Made by a program: the position numbers and the translations under genes. The notes under the pieces are model-generated. The model was not told the origin of the DNA, searched no databases, and saw only the letters and a program-made list of their open reading frames with translations. From assembly GCA_017479285.1 (NCBI GenBank), contig JAFVCL010000064.1, forward strand, positions 1-53,031: a DNA stretch of 53,031 bases, written 5' to 3'. Each line of letters opens with the position of its first letter. Positions within the stretch are counted from its first letter, which is position 1. This DNA is from Lachnospiraceae bacterium (lineage in GTDB: Bacteria; Bacillota; Clostridia; Lachnospirales; Lachnospiraceae). Shown here piece after piece: positions 1-7,118 of this stretch.

Positions 1-222
1 CGGCCGGATATGACGATGCTTGAAAAAATTGTGTTTGTGGCCGATTATATTGAGCCGAACAGAAAACCTCTGCCCAATATGGAACTTGACAGAAAGCTTG
101 CGTTTTCCGACCTTGACGCGGCGGTAAGGCAGATTCTTTCGGATACCTTACTGTATCTCGGAGAGGGGAGCAAGGCGGTTGACCCTATGACAAAAATGAC
201 TTATGAATATTACAGCAGATAA
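1..222 (+). CDS. yqeK: YqeK-type HD-domain hydrolase, C-terminal part (runs in from the window start)
   Basis: The reading frame is open from base 1 and ends at 222, so about 73 C-terminal residues are visible. The fragment begins RPDMTMLEKIVFVADYIEPN, which matches the end of the YqeK HD domain (symmetrical Ap4A hydrolase family), where the final Asp of the metal site sits in the VADYIEP stretch. YqeK family enzymes cleave diadenosine tetraphosphate. rsfS follows after 15 bases, the usual nadD-yqeK-rsfS order in Firmicutes. The N-terminus and first HD ligands lie outside the window. The identification rests on this short motif plus synteny. Confidence 0.82.
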   Translation, partial: RPDMTMLEKIVFVADYIEPNRKPLPNMELDRKLAFSDLDAAVRQILSDTLLYLGEGSKAVDPMTKMTYEYYSR

Positions 223-237
223 CGAGAGGTAAAATAC

Positions 238-585
238 ATGGAAGACAGATCAAAGAAAATGGCAAAGCTTGCGATAGAAGCTTTGGAGGATAAAAAAGCA
301 GATGAAATAAGAGTACTGGACATCAGCGAGGTTTCCGTGATAGCCGATCTTTTCATTATCGCGGGGGGAAGCAATAAAAATCAAGTACAGGCTTTATGTG
401 ATAATGTAACCGAAAAACTCGGCAGAGCGGGATTTCCGGAGAATCATATCGAGGGTTACGATACCGCGGGATGGATACTTATCGATTTCGGAGATATAAT
501 CGTCCATATTTTCGATAAGGAAAACAGGACACTCTACGATCTCGAAAGAATCTGGAGAGACGGTAAGGTAATTGAAACTCTGTAA
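238..585 (+). CDS. rsfS: Ribosomal silencing factor RsfS
   Basis: The 115-residue product has the length and features of the RsfS/Iojap/YbeB family: a start around LAIEALEDKKADEIRVLDI, a central IADLFIIAGGSNKNQVQALC, and a C-terminal GWILIDFGDIIVHIF. The family binds ribosomal protein L14 on the 50S subunit and blocks subunit joining when nutrients are short. It is 15 bases downstream of yqeK, with a GAGGT ribosome binding site before the ATG, so the two are presumably co-transcribed. A bidirectional terminator follows at 642-674. Confidence 0.95.
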   Translation: MEDRSKKMAKLAIEALEDKKADEIRVLDISEVSVIADLFIIAGGSNKNQVQALCDNVTEKLGRAGFPENHIEGYDTAGWILIDFGDIIVHIFDKENRTLYDLERIWRDGKVIETL

Positions 586-641
586 GGAATAGATGCTTTG
601 TAAAGAATTAATGCTTTTTAAGGTATAAATTTATGTAAAGA

Positions 642-674
642 AAAGCCGGCAGTAATCATAATACTGCCGGCTTT
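642..674. terminator. Bidirectional intrinsic terminator between rsfS and lexA
   Basis: A perfect 13-bp inverted repeat (642-654 and 662-674, core GCCGGCAGTA) encloses a 7-base loop. It has A-runs on the left and T-runs on the right, so it can stop transcription from rsfS on plus and lexA on minus. It lies between two converging genes. Confidence 0.9.
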
Positions 675-692
675 AATTATATATATACAAAT

Positions 693-1325
693 CTATCTGA
701 AGAAACGATATACCCCGAACACTCTGCCGAGGATCTGGCAATCGGGGACGATTATCGGGTCCATACTGTCATTTTCGGGCTGCAATCTGATATGCCCATC
801 CTCTTTGTAAAAGGTCTTGACGGTAGCTGAATCATCCACAAGCGCCACCACCATATCTCCGTTTTTCGCGGATTCACACTTGTTGACAAGAATCTTGTCC
901 CCGCTGAAGATACCGGCATTTATCATTGAATCCCCCTTAACATTAAGAATAAAGGATTCTCCCTGCGGAAGCTCGGAGGCAGGGATAGGGAAGTAGTCAA
1001 GGATATTGTCATTTGCAAGGATCGGCTGTCCCGCAGCGACATTACCGTATACCGGAAGAGACACCATTTCCGTTCGAACCATCTGGAAGGAATCGTCACA
1101 TATCTCGATGGCACGGGGCTTTGAGGGGTCTCGCCTTATATATCCCCTTTTCTCAAGGGTCTCAAGATGAGAATGTACGGAAGAAGTCGATTTAAGCTTA
1201 ACCTTTTCACATATTTCACGTACCGTCGGAGGATAACCTCTCTTTAAGATCTCGTCCTTTAAGTATTCAAGTATTTCCTGCTGTTTGGCGGATATTTTAT
1301 TGGAATTCGATTTATTATTTGCCAT
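693..1325 (-). CDS. lexA: LexA SOS repressor
   Basis: A 210-residue LexA. Residues 1-70 form the winged-helix DNA-binding domain (QQEILEYLKDEI, TVREICEKV). The self-cleavage site is Ala98-Gly99 in GNVAAGQP, the catalytic serine is Ser133 in KGDSMINAG and the lysine is Lys170 in SATVKTF. The frame is open 21 codons further upstream, but the start at 1325 is preceded by GGAGGT at the right distance and gives the normal family length. It diverges from the YneA-like gene. Four LexA-type boxes lie in or next to the intergenic region, including one over the lexA ribosome binding site, which fits autoregulation. RecA-stimulated self-cleavage is family knowledge. Confidence 0.97.
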   Translation of the reverse strand: MANNKSNSNKISAKQQEILEYLKDEILKRGYPPTVREICEKVKLKSTSSVHSHLETLEKRGYIRRDPSKPRAIEICDDSFQMVRTEMVSLPVYGNVAAGQPILANDNILDYFPIPASELPQGESFILNVKGDSMINAGIFSGDKILVNKCESAKNGDMVVALVDDSATVKTFYKEDGHIRLQPENDSMDPIIVPDCQILGRVFGVYRFFR

Positions 1326-1329
1326 AAAA

Positions 1330-1343
1330 TGAACCTCCGTTCG
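1330..1343. promoter_or_regulatory. LexA-box-like palindrome over the lexA ribosome binding site
   Basis: Read on the minus strand this is CGAACGGAGGTTCA: CGAAC, four bases, GTTC. The GGAGG in its centre is the Shine-Dalgarno sequence of lexA. It fits the Gram-positive SOS-box core except for one position of the spacer. It could be a downstream operator, or the resemblance could be imposed partly by the SD sequence. Confidence 0.5.
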
Positions 1344-1356
1344 ATGTTCTGAATAG

Positions 1357-1362
1357 AGTATA
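1357..1362 (-). promoter_or_regulatory. Probable -10 box of lexA
   Basis: TATACT on the minus strand, about 32 bases before the lexA start. Only a weak -35 (TTTGCT-like, 1380-1385) lies 17 bases upstream. The LexA box at 1396-1409 sits just beyond it. Confidence 0.4.
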
Positions 1363-1395
1363 CCATAAAAAATACAAAAAGCAAACATATTTTCT

Positions 1396-1409
1396 CGAAA
1401 TTTTGTTCG
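1396..1409. promoter_or_regulatory. LexA (SOS) box, lexA-proximal
   Basis: CGAAATTTTGTTCG, differing from the Gram-positive consensus CGAACNNNNGTTCG at one core base. It lies between the lexA and yneA-like promoters. Confidence 0.7.
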
Positions 1410-1428
1410 ATTTTTTTAGTTTAAACTA

Positions 1429-1457
1429 TTGACATACGAATATTTGTTCGGTATAAT
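1429..1457 (+). promoter_or_regulatory. Consensus sigma-A promoter of the YneA-like gene with a LexA box in its spacer
   Basis: The -35 TTGACA (1429-1434) and -10 TATAAT (1452-1457) both match consensus and are 17 bases apart. The spacer contains a complete LexA box, CGAATATTTGTTCG, at 1437-1450. A bound repressor would occlude polymerase directly. A strong promoter that is fully shut in uninduced cells is what an SOS division inhibitor needs. Confidence 0.88.
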
Positions 1458-1479
1458 CCAAAATACAAACAGATGTTCA

Positions 1480-1493
1480 CGAACATATATTCA
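1480..1493. promoter_or_regulatory. Further LexA-box-like site downstream of the yneA-like promoter
   Basis: CGAACATATATTCA has a perfect left half-site and a weak right one. An overlapping GTTCACGAAC lies at 1475-1484. It falls in the expected 5' leader and may be an auxiliary operator. Confidence 0.5.
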
Positions 1494-1548
1494 TGTAATG
1501 TTCAAATTAGGAAATGATTTAAAGAAACACGATTAAAGAGGAAATAAC

Positions 1549-1932
1549 ATGAGAAGTAAAAGAGTATCTGAAATGAATGACAGGGAGTACGCTGTTTATA
1601 AAAGCAGGAGAGCGGCTTTATACAGAAGAAAGCAGGTATTGTTCAGCCTTGCGGTGACAGCAGTATTGATAGTTCTTTTTTCCGCCTTGCTCAAGGGTAT
1701 TTCTTCTAATGCGGCATCCGTGGATAACGGTAAATGCAAATATTACAAAACCGAAATGCTAAGATACGATATGACTCTGGAAGATATGGCAAAGGAGAAT
1801 TTCGATCCGGAATATTTTTCGAGTGTAGCTGCCTTGAAAAAGGAGATAATGGAGGTAAACCATATAGATGAGAATTCCGCCATACCTGGAGGGCTTATTC
1901 TCTATGTACCCTATTACGGTGAGATCCACTGA
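1549..1932 (+). CDS. YneA-like SOS-controlled cell division inhibitor (small LysM-like membrane protein)
   Basis: A 127-residue protein with a basic N-terminus, one membrane segment at about 32-52 and an extracytoplasmic region that resembles a LysM motif (RYDMTLEDMAKENF, then VNHIDENSAIPGGLILYVPY). B. subtilis YneA has the same layout, a membrane anchor plus LysM, and blocks division during SOS. It is also transcribed divergently from lexA. Sequence identity to YneA was not measured, so the name rests on architecture, position and SOS control. AGAGGAA precedes the ATG. The TLEDMAKE stretch stands where LysM normally has DTLWDIA. It could simply be a LysM protein of other function. Confidence 0.78.
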   Translation: MRSKRVSEMNDREYAVYKSRRAALYRRKQVLFSLAVTAVLIVLFSALLKGISSNAASVDNGKCKYYKTEMLRYDMTLEDMAKENFDPEYFSSVAALKKEIMEVNHIDENSAIPGGLILYVPYYGEIH

Positions 1933-2009
1933 TCATAATTGTACCGAACTGTTTATATCGTAATTTAAGAAAACTTAATCAAATCGCTAAATATTGCTGA
2001 TAATTAGCC

Positions 2010-2038
2010 TTGATATGCTTTATATTGTGTTTTATAAT
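2010..2038 (+). promoter_or_regulatory. Sigma-A promoter of the secreted repeat protein
   Basis: TTGATA (2010-2015), a 17-base spacer and TATAAT (2033-2038). The expected start site is near 2045, inside the 5' arm of the hairpin at 2042-2065. Confidence 0.7.
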
Positions 2039-2041
2039 AAT

Positions 2042-2072
2042 ACTCGGGTATTTTTGTATCCGAGTTTTATTA
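2042..2072 (+). terminator. Terminator-like hairpin just downstream of a promoter
   Basis: ACTCGGGTA (2042-2050), a loop of TTTTTG, then TATCCGAGT (2057-2065): nine pairs with one G-T, followed by TTTATTAT. It can terminate the YneA-like gene. It also begins only four bases after the -10 of the downstream gene's promoter, so it could act on that transcript as well. Confidence 0.65.
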
Positions 2073-2090
2073 TAAAGGGAGAATAGAATA

Positions 2091-3782
2091 ATGAAAAAAT
2101 TCAGGTTATTGATTTCCGCATTATTGACAGCTGTAATGTTTTTTACAGCCTTCGGAAGCTCTTCATCTTTAGCAGTGGTCAATAAGTCATCCGCTGTCAC
2201 TATTTCTACAGATACCGATGTTTCCGGTAATCTTACATCCAGCGGATCATTCAGGGACTATAAGTTTACTCTTCCAGCAGACGGATTTGTCTCCATATCT
2301 TTTACCCATGATTTTGTGGATAACACAAACGAGTTCTGGAAGATTACATTGGAAAATGAGAACGGAAAAATATTTTATGATTCTACTTTCGTAGGTAACA
2401 CCAGCAGTGAAAAGGAATCCGTAAAATACGGACTTGAAAAGGGTTCTTATTACATCAGAGTTACATCTGTTAATTTCAGTAATAAGAATTATAAGCTCAG
2501 AGTAAATTACACAGCAATTGACAGTTGGGAGAAAGAGAGCAACGACAGTCTCGAAACCGCTAATCCCATAGGCTACAATAAGGAAATCAACGGAAATATA
2601 TACAATGCCATAGATCATGACTGGTATGAGGTTGAATTACCTGCGGCCGGTTACATTAATCTTGTCTTTGAGCATACAAAGCTTGAGAGCTCTGTAAATT
2701 ACTGGGAGACTTTTCTTTATGATGCAAATGGTAATAATCTTCAGAACGGGCTCGCTTATTCAACTTATGCAGGAAATGAGACCGGAAGTGTTTCGGGAGG
2801 AAATGTCGGTGTTTCCGCAGGAAAATATTATATTGAAGTTAAATCCACAGGTTTATTCAGTGAAGTTAATTACAAGCTCACTGTGAATTATAAAACATCA
2901 AACGCATGGGAAAACGAGAGCAATAATTCTATCGCAGACGCAAATCCCATAACCATCGGAAACGATGCCATTGGAAAGATTACATTTGCGGATTATGATT
3001 ACTATAAGATTAATCTCGGAAGCAGCTACGGAGTAAAGCTTACTTTTACCCATGATGCTGTATCCGATTCCGGTAACTATATGATTTCGGTAATGGATGA
3101 AAACGAAAACCCTCTTGAGTCAAAGCTGCTCTCTGCATTTAACCGTGCGGATGCCATGACTGCAAACTTTGAATTACCTGCCGGAATTTCCTATATTTGT
3201 GTTACAACCTCCAGCTACAATAATACCATAAGCCAGACAGAGTATAAGCTTTCCATAAGCCTTCTTGACTGTTCATGGATCAGTGATAAAAAATACAGCT
3301 ACTGGTATGAGAGTGGTGTAAGACAGGGAACCACAGATGATACAAAAGGTGTTCTTGGCGACGGAACTGTAAGAGGACGTGAAATTTATGACCACGCATC
3401 CGATGGATGGTACTGGCTTGATAGCATAAACAACGGAGGAAAGGCTGTAAATAAAGAGGTCTGGATGCCATATATCTACCAGGATGAGTCAAAGTGCTCT
3501 GATGCAGAGTTAAAAGCCAGATCCAATAATTCTCCGGCGATGTCCGCCTATGCCTATGAGTGTATGAAGAACAGAACCGGAAAATGGGTTCGTTATGATG
3601 CGGAAGGTAAGATGTATAAGGGATGGCTTACCATACAGGGCGAAGAACTCAGCAGGTTATATCCCGATCAGGTCGGCAATACATATTATTATGATCCTGT
3701 TACCGGACTTATGGCGAAGGGACATTGTACCATAGCCGGTGTGCAGTATTATTTTGATCCCGTTACCGGAGCAAAGAAGTAA
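2091..3782 (+). CDS. Secreted protein with three PPC-like domains and choline-binding-like C-terminal repeats
   Basis: 563 residues. A signal peptide (about 1-28, MKKFRLLISALLTAVMFFTA) is followed by three tandem beta-sandwich repeats at about 37-141, 145-268 and 271-391. Repeats two and three open with W-E-x-E-S-N-[DN]-S and x-A-N-P-I, and all contain a D-Y/W-Y-K/E-x-x-L strand, as in bacterial pre-peptidase C-terminal (PPC) domains. Residues 400-460 form a module with DGWYWLD and KEVWMPYIYQ. The end (500-563) carries aromatic-glycine repeats (GKWVRYDAEGKMYKGW, YYFDPVTGAKK) like choline- or glucan-binding cell-wall repeats. No catalytic domain is recognisable. It is probably retained at the wall, with adhesion or polymer binding as an inference. 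It has its own promoter at 2010-2038. Confidence 0.75.
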   Translation: MKKFRLLISALLTAVMFFTAFGSSSSLAVVNKSSAVTISTDTDVSGNLTSSGSFRDYKFTLPADGFVSISFTHDFVDNTNEFWKITLENENGKIFYDSTFVGNTSSEKESVKYGLEKGSYYIRVTSVNFSNKNYKLRVNYTAIDSWEKESNDSLETANPIGYNKEINGNIYNAIDHDWYEVELPAAGYINLVFEHTKLESSVNYWETFLYDANGNNLQNGLAYSTYAGNETGSVSGGNVGVSAGKYYIEVKSTGLFSEVNYKLTVNYKTSNAWENESNNSIADANPITIGNDAIGKITFADYDYYKINLGSSYGVKLTFTHDAVSDSGNYMISVMDENENPLESKLLSAFNRADAMTANFELPAGISYICVTTSSYNNTISQTEYKLSISLLDCSWISDKKYSYWYESGVRQGTTDDTKGVLGDGTVRGREIYDHASDGWYWLDSINNGGKAVNKEVWMPYIYQDESKCSDAELKARSNNSPAMSAYAYECMKNRTGKWVRYDAEGKMYKGWLTIQGEELSRLYPDQVGNTYYYDPVTGLMAKGHCTIAGVQYYFDPVTGAKK

Positions 3783-3812
3783 TTTTTTATAGTAGTTGAT
3801 CGGAGTAAACAG

Positions 3813-5312
3813 ATGGAGTCCAATTCAGTCGATAAGAACAATAAAAAAACTGACAATAATTTTGAGGATCACAGCAGATATAAGGATTATTCCTCAGATA
3901 AAAAGCTTTTCTCCAATAGGTATTTTCTATGGGGGCTGACCGGCTTTTTAACTGTTGTTGCATGTATCGCCGTCTATCTGCTCCTTACAAATATCAGTGT
4001 GGTGTATGGTTTCTTTAAATCCCTGAACAAGGTTTTGATGCCTGTTTTTGTGGGAATGATCATTGCCTATCTGTTAACCCCGCTGCTTAATTTTTTCGAG
4101 AGCAAGCTTATTACGCCTCTTTTTGACAAGACTAAATTCAAGAAGAGTGAAAAAAGAGACAAGCTTATCCGTGGAATATGTATTTTTCTTACAATTGTTT
4201 TAGCCATAGCAATCGTATTCTGGCTGACTTACTTAATGATAAGCCAGATAGTGCCTTCGATCAAAAACATTGCGGACAACCTCGGAACCTATGTATCCAA
4301 CATACAGGTATGGGCAAATAAGACCCTTGAGAAAAACCCGAGTTTAAAGGAGAATATTATCAATCTCGTCGGAGTTTCTTCTGAAAATCTTGAGACATGG
4401 TTGAATGATGATATACTTACTTTTTCCTTTATTTCACAGGTCGCTCCCTTTATCAACCAGAACGGATCCGTTGATTTCGATATGGTCCTTCCGATACTTG
4501 GAAATGTTATCGGAAAAGTAGGGAAATTTTTCGGCGGACTTCTCAATGTTATAATCGGTATCATTATCTCCATATATCTGCTTTCGGGGAAAGAGAAGTT
4601 TGCCGGAAGGAGCAAAAAGCTTACATATACGATATTTAAGAGGAAAACGGCCAACAATATCATTTATGCATTCCGATTTACCCACAAGACCTTTATAGGC
4701 TTTCTGGGCGGAAAGATAGTAGATTCCATTATAATCGGTATTCTTTGCTTTATAGGAACCACAATACTTCAAACCCCTTATGCGGGGCTTGTAAGCTTAT
4801 TTGTCGGTGTGACGAATATAATACCATATTTCGGTCCCTTTATCGGAGCGATTCCCAGTGCGCTGCTGATATTCGTAGTCGACCCCATGCACCCGCTCAA
4901 CATGGTATTTTTCGTCATATTTATACTTATCCTACAGCAGATTGACGGAAATGTTATCGGTCCTAAGATCCTTGGAGATTCTACCGGACTTGAGGGCTTT
5001 TGGGTCATCTTTTCCATCACTTTATTCGGCGGCTTCTTCGGAGTAGCGGGAATGATACTCGGAATACCTGTATTTGCGGTTATCTACGCGGGAATTAAAG
5101 CATGGTCAAGGAACAGACTTAAGAAGAAAGATCTTCCTCACCACACCAAGGATTATGTTGATCTTATTTCCATAGATGATAACGGAGAACCCGTTACTGT
5201 TGTGCCTGAATCAAAAAAGCCCTTCGCAAAAGAGAAGAGCAAGAAGAGGATTCCTTTTGTAACCTCCATAAGGGAAAAAATAAGAAAGCGCAAGGAAAAT
5301 AAGGAAAAATAA
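3813..5312 (+). CDS. AI-2E family transporter
   Basis: 499 residues with a hydrophilic start, about eight hydrophobic segments and a Lys/Arg-rich tail. The family hallmarks are the helix pair near SLNKVLMPVFVGMIIAYLLTPLL and the C-terminal VTNIIPYFGPFIGAIPSALL and QQIDGNVIGPKILGD stretches. Members are assigned as permeases for autoinducer-2 export or, in some bacteria, Na+(Li+)/H+ antiport. The substrate here cannot be told. It starts 30 bases after the previous gene, with GGAGT before the ATG, and dtd follows after 15 bases. Other envelope roles remain possible. Confidence 0.88.
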   Translation: MESNSVDKNNKKTDNNFEDHSRYKDYSSDKKLFSNRYFLWGLTGFLTVVACIAVYLLLTNISVVYGFFKSLNKVLMPVFVGMIIAYLLTPLLNFFESKLITPLFDKTKFKKSEKRDKLIRGICIFLTIVLAIAIVFWLTYLMISQIVPSIKNIADNLGTYVSNIQVWANKTLEKNPSLKENIINLVGVSSENLETWLNDDILTFSFISQVAPFINQNGSVDFDMVLPILGNVIGKVGKFFGGLLNVIIGIIISIYLLSGKEKFAGRSKKLTYTIFKRKTANNIIYAFRFTHKTFIGFLGGKIVDSIIIGILCFIGTTILQTPYAGLVSLFVGVTNIIPYFGPFIGAIPSALLIFVVDPMHPLNMVFFVIFILILQQIDGNVIGPKILGDSTGLEGFWVIFSITLFGGFFGVAGMILGIPVFAVIYAGIKAWSRNRLKKKDLPHHTKDYVDLISIDDNGEPVTVVPESKKPFAKEKSKKRIPFVTSIREKIRKRKENKEK

Positions 5313-5327
5313 AGGATCCAAATATAA

Positions 5328-5777
5328 ATGAAATTTGTCGTTCAGCGTGTTACTCATGCACAGGTAGATATAGAAGGTAAAACCGTCGGAAGCATCGATA
5401 AAGGCTTTCTTGTACTTATCGGTATTGCAGCCACGGATACAAAACAGATTGCGGATAAGATGATAAAGAAGCTTATCGGCTTAAGGATATTTGATGACGA
5501 GAATGACCGCATTAACCTTGATCTCGCCACAGTCAATGGTTCATTATTGCTTATAAGCCAGTTTACTTTATATGCAGACTGCAGGCATGGAAACCGTCCG
5601 GGCTTTACCCTGGCCGGGGCTCCCGATATGGCTAATGAGCTTTATGAGTATATTGTTTCCGAATGCCGTAAGCAGGTCCCGAATGTTCAAACAGGTTCTT
5701 TTGGTGCAGATATGAAGGTCTCATTGTTAAATGACGGACCTTTTACGATCATTTTAGATTCCACCGAAATCATGTAA
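5328..5777 (+). CDS. dtd: D-aminoacyl-tRNA deacylase
   Basis: 149 residues, the standard Dtd length. Recognisable pieces are the start [20 protein letters not shown], the active-site [17 protein letters not shown] and the C-terminal [12 protein letters not shown]. The enzyme removes D-amino acids (and glycine from tRNA-Ala) from mischarged tRNAs in the cytoplasm. It is 15 bases after the transporter gene. No strong terminator follows. A palindrome at 5842-5877 separates it from the recombinase gene. Confidence 0.97.
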   Translation: MKFVVQRVTHAQVDIEGKTVGSIDKGFLVLIGIAATDTKQIADKMIKKLIGLRIFDDENDRINLDLATVNGSLLLISQFTLYADCRHGNRPGFTLAGAPDMANELYEYIVSECRKQVPNVQTGSFGADMKVSLLNDGPFTIILDSTEIM

Positions 5778-5841
5778 AAATCATGTAAATACTGACTAGT
5801 TGATGATTTATGTACTGTATGAGAGTGTAAATTAAGTTATA

Positions 5842-5877
5842 AAAGTATGCGTAAAATTTATATTTTGCGTGTACTTT
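5842..5877. repeat. Imperfect palindrome upstream of the recombinase gene
   Basis: Sixteen continuous base pairs (5842-5857 with 5862-5877, three of them G-T) around TTAT, for example CGTAAAAT against ATTTTGCG and AAAGTA against TACTTT. It ends 12 bases before the extended -10 of the recombinase promoter, so it covers the expected -35. It looks more like an operator, or a recombinase-type binding site, than a terminator, because there is no T-run and little GC. Confidence 0.55.
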
Positions 5878-5889
5878 ATATGGATTTTA

Positions 5890-5898
5890 TGCTATAAT
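5890..5898 (+). promoter_or_regulatory. Extended -10 promoter of the recombinase gene
   Basis: TGCTATAAT: a TG-n extension with a consensus -10 at 5893-5898. No good -35 is present at 16-18 bases. The leader is about 125 bases and contains two CGATACA(A/T)T direct repeats near 5974 and 5994. Confidence 0.6.
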
Positions 5899-6029
5899 AC
5901 ATCTATAGCCCTTTTTATTACATATTTGATCAATGGACTTATTAATTTACTTTTGATCGCTATTTAGTTTATGTCGATACAATTATTTGCAATCGATACA
6001 TTTATACAATTAATGCAGAGGTACATTTA

Positions 6030-7049
6030 ATGCTTGAAAAAAAACGAGACTCATCTGTGCTTATCGAACTTGTTGACGAGCTTCCGGAGTTTTGTCAGGA
6101 TTATTTTATCGGCCGTAAAAATGAGCGTGCTTTGAGTACAAGAATCGGTTATGCAAGAGATCTTAACCATTTTATCGATTGGATGATCCAGAATCATCCG
6201 TATTTTAATAAGCTCGAAAAAAGAAATATTAAGCCGTCTGATTTTGGACGGATTTCGGCTTATGATATGGATAAATTCATTGAAATATATTCGGATCGCC
6301 ACCAGATCAGAGCCACGGCCCGCGTGCGAAGCGCCATTTCCTCATTTTACAAATATCTCACAGATACGCTTCGTGCAGTTGATTATAATCCGGTGTCCGG
6401 GGCTCAAAAGATAAAAATTCCGGAAAAGGACTATGTTATTTTTTTAACAAGCGAGGAACAGCAAAAACTTATAAATACCATATTATACGGAACCGGTCTT
6501 ACGCCAAGGCAACAGGCATGGCATAAACACTATGAAAAACGGGACCTTGCGATGATATTTTTATTTCTCGATACCGGAATGCGTGTCTCCGAGTTAAACG
6601 GGATTGACAACGGGGATCTTGATTTAAACGAATGTTCCGTTATTGTTACAAGAAAAGGCGGAAAACAGAGTAAAATTTATTTCTCCGATGAATCGGCTGA
6701 ATACATACAGGACTATCTTGATGAGAAACAGATTGTTACACCACTCTCCTGCGGTCCCAAGGAACCTCTCTTTGTTACTCTTAAAGGTGAGCGTCTTGCC
6801 ATTAGACAGATACAGGAAATCGTTCCAAAATATGTAAACGCAGCATTGCCGGAAAAAGCCGGAACAATCAGTCCCCACAAGCTCCGTTCAAGCTTTGCAA
6901 TGGAGTTTTACAGGGTGGAAAGAGATATTCTTGCCCTGCAGCAGCGTATGGGACACTCAAGCCTTAATACCACGAATATATATGCGAAGGCCTTTGAATC
7001 CGTTGCAAACAAGACAAGAAACTGGCGAAAAAATATAGATGAAAGCTGA
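6030..7049 (+). CDS. XerS-like site-specific tyrosine recombinase
   Basis: 339 residues. The N-terminal SAM-like DNA-binding domain is about 20-115 (STRIGYARDLNHFIDWM, ARVRSAISSFYKYLTD) and the catalytic domain 135-330. All six catalytic positions are visible: Arg185 (TGMRVSEL), Lys209 (TRKGGK), His283 and Arg286 (SPHKLRSS), His309 (MGHSS) and Tyr318 (NIYAK). Length and the insert between the two domains resemble XerS, the single chromosome-dimer resolvase of streptococci, more than XerC/XerD. Nothing phage-like surrounds it, so a housekeeping role is favoured over a mobile integrase. GAGGT precedes the ATG. It converges with the RNase gene. Confidence 0.85.
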   Translation: MLEKKRDSSVLIELVDELPEFCQDYFIGRKNERALSTRIGYARDLNHFIDWMIQNHPYFNKLEKRNIKPSDFGRISAYDMDKFIEIYSDRHQIRATARVRSAISSFYKYLTDTLRAVDYNPVSGAQKIKIPEKDYVIFLTSEEQQKLINTILYGTGLTPRQQAWHKHYEKRDLAMIFLFLDTGMRVSELNGIDNGDLDLNECSVIVTRKGGKQSKIYFSDESAEYIQDYLDEKQIVTPLSCGPKEPLFVTLKGERLAIRQIQEIVPKYVNAALPEKAGTISPHKLRSSFAMEFYRVERDILALQQRMGHSSLNTTNIYAKAFESVANKTRNWRKNIDES

Positions 7050-7118
7050 TTAATATCCGTTATTCCATACAAAAATCTCTACTAAAAACTCGAAATTAAA
7101 AGTAAAAGGAAAAGACCT

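Noticed and set aside
5842..5877. Palindrome as a rho-independent terminator of dtd
   Set aside because: AT-rich stem with three G-T pairs and no T-run after it; it lies over the promoter region of the next gene.
6030..7049. Integrase of a phage or mobile element
   Set aside because: No excisionase, relaxase, phage genes, att-like repeats or change in base use around it.
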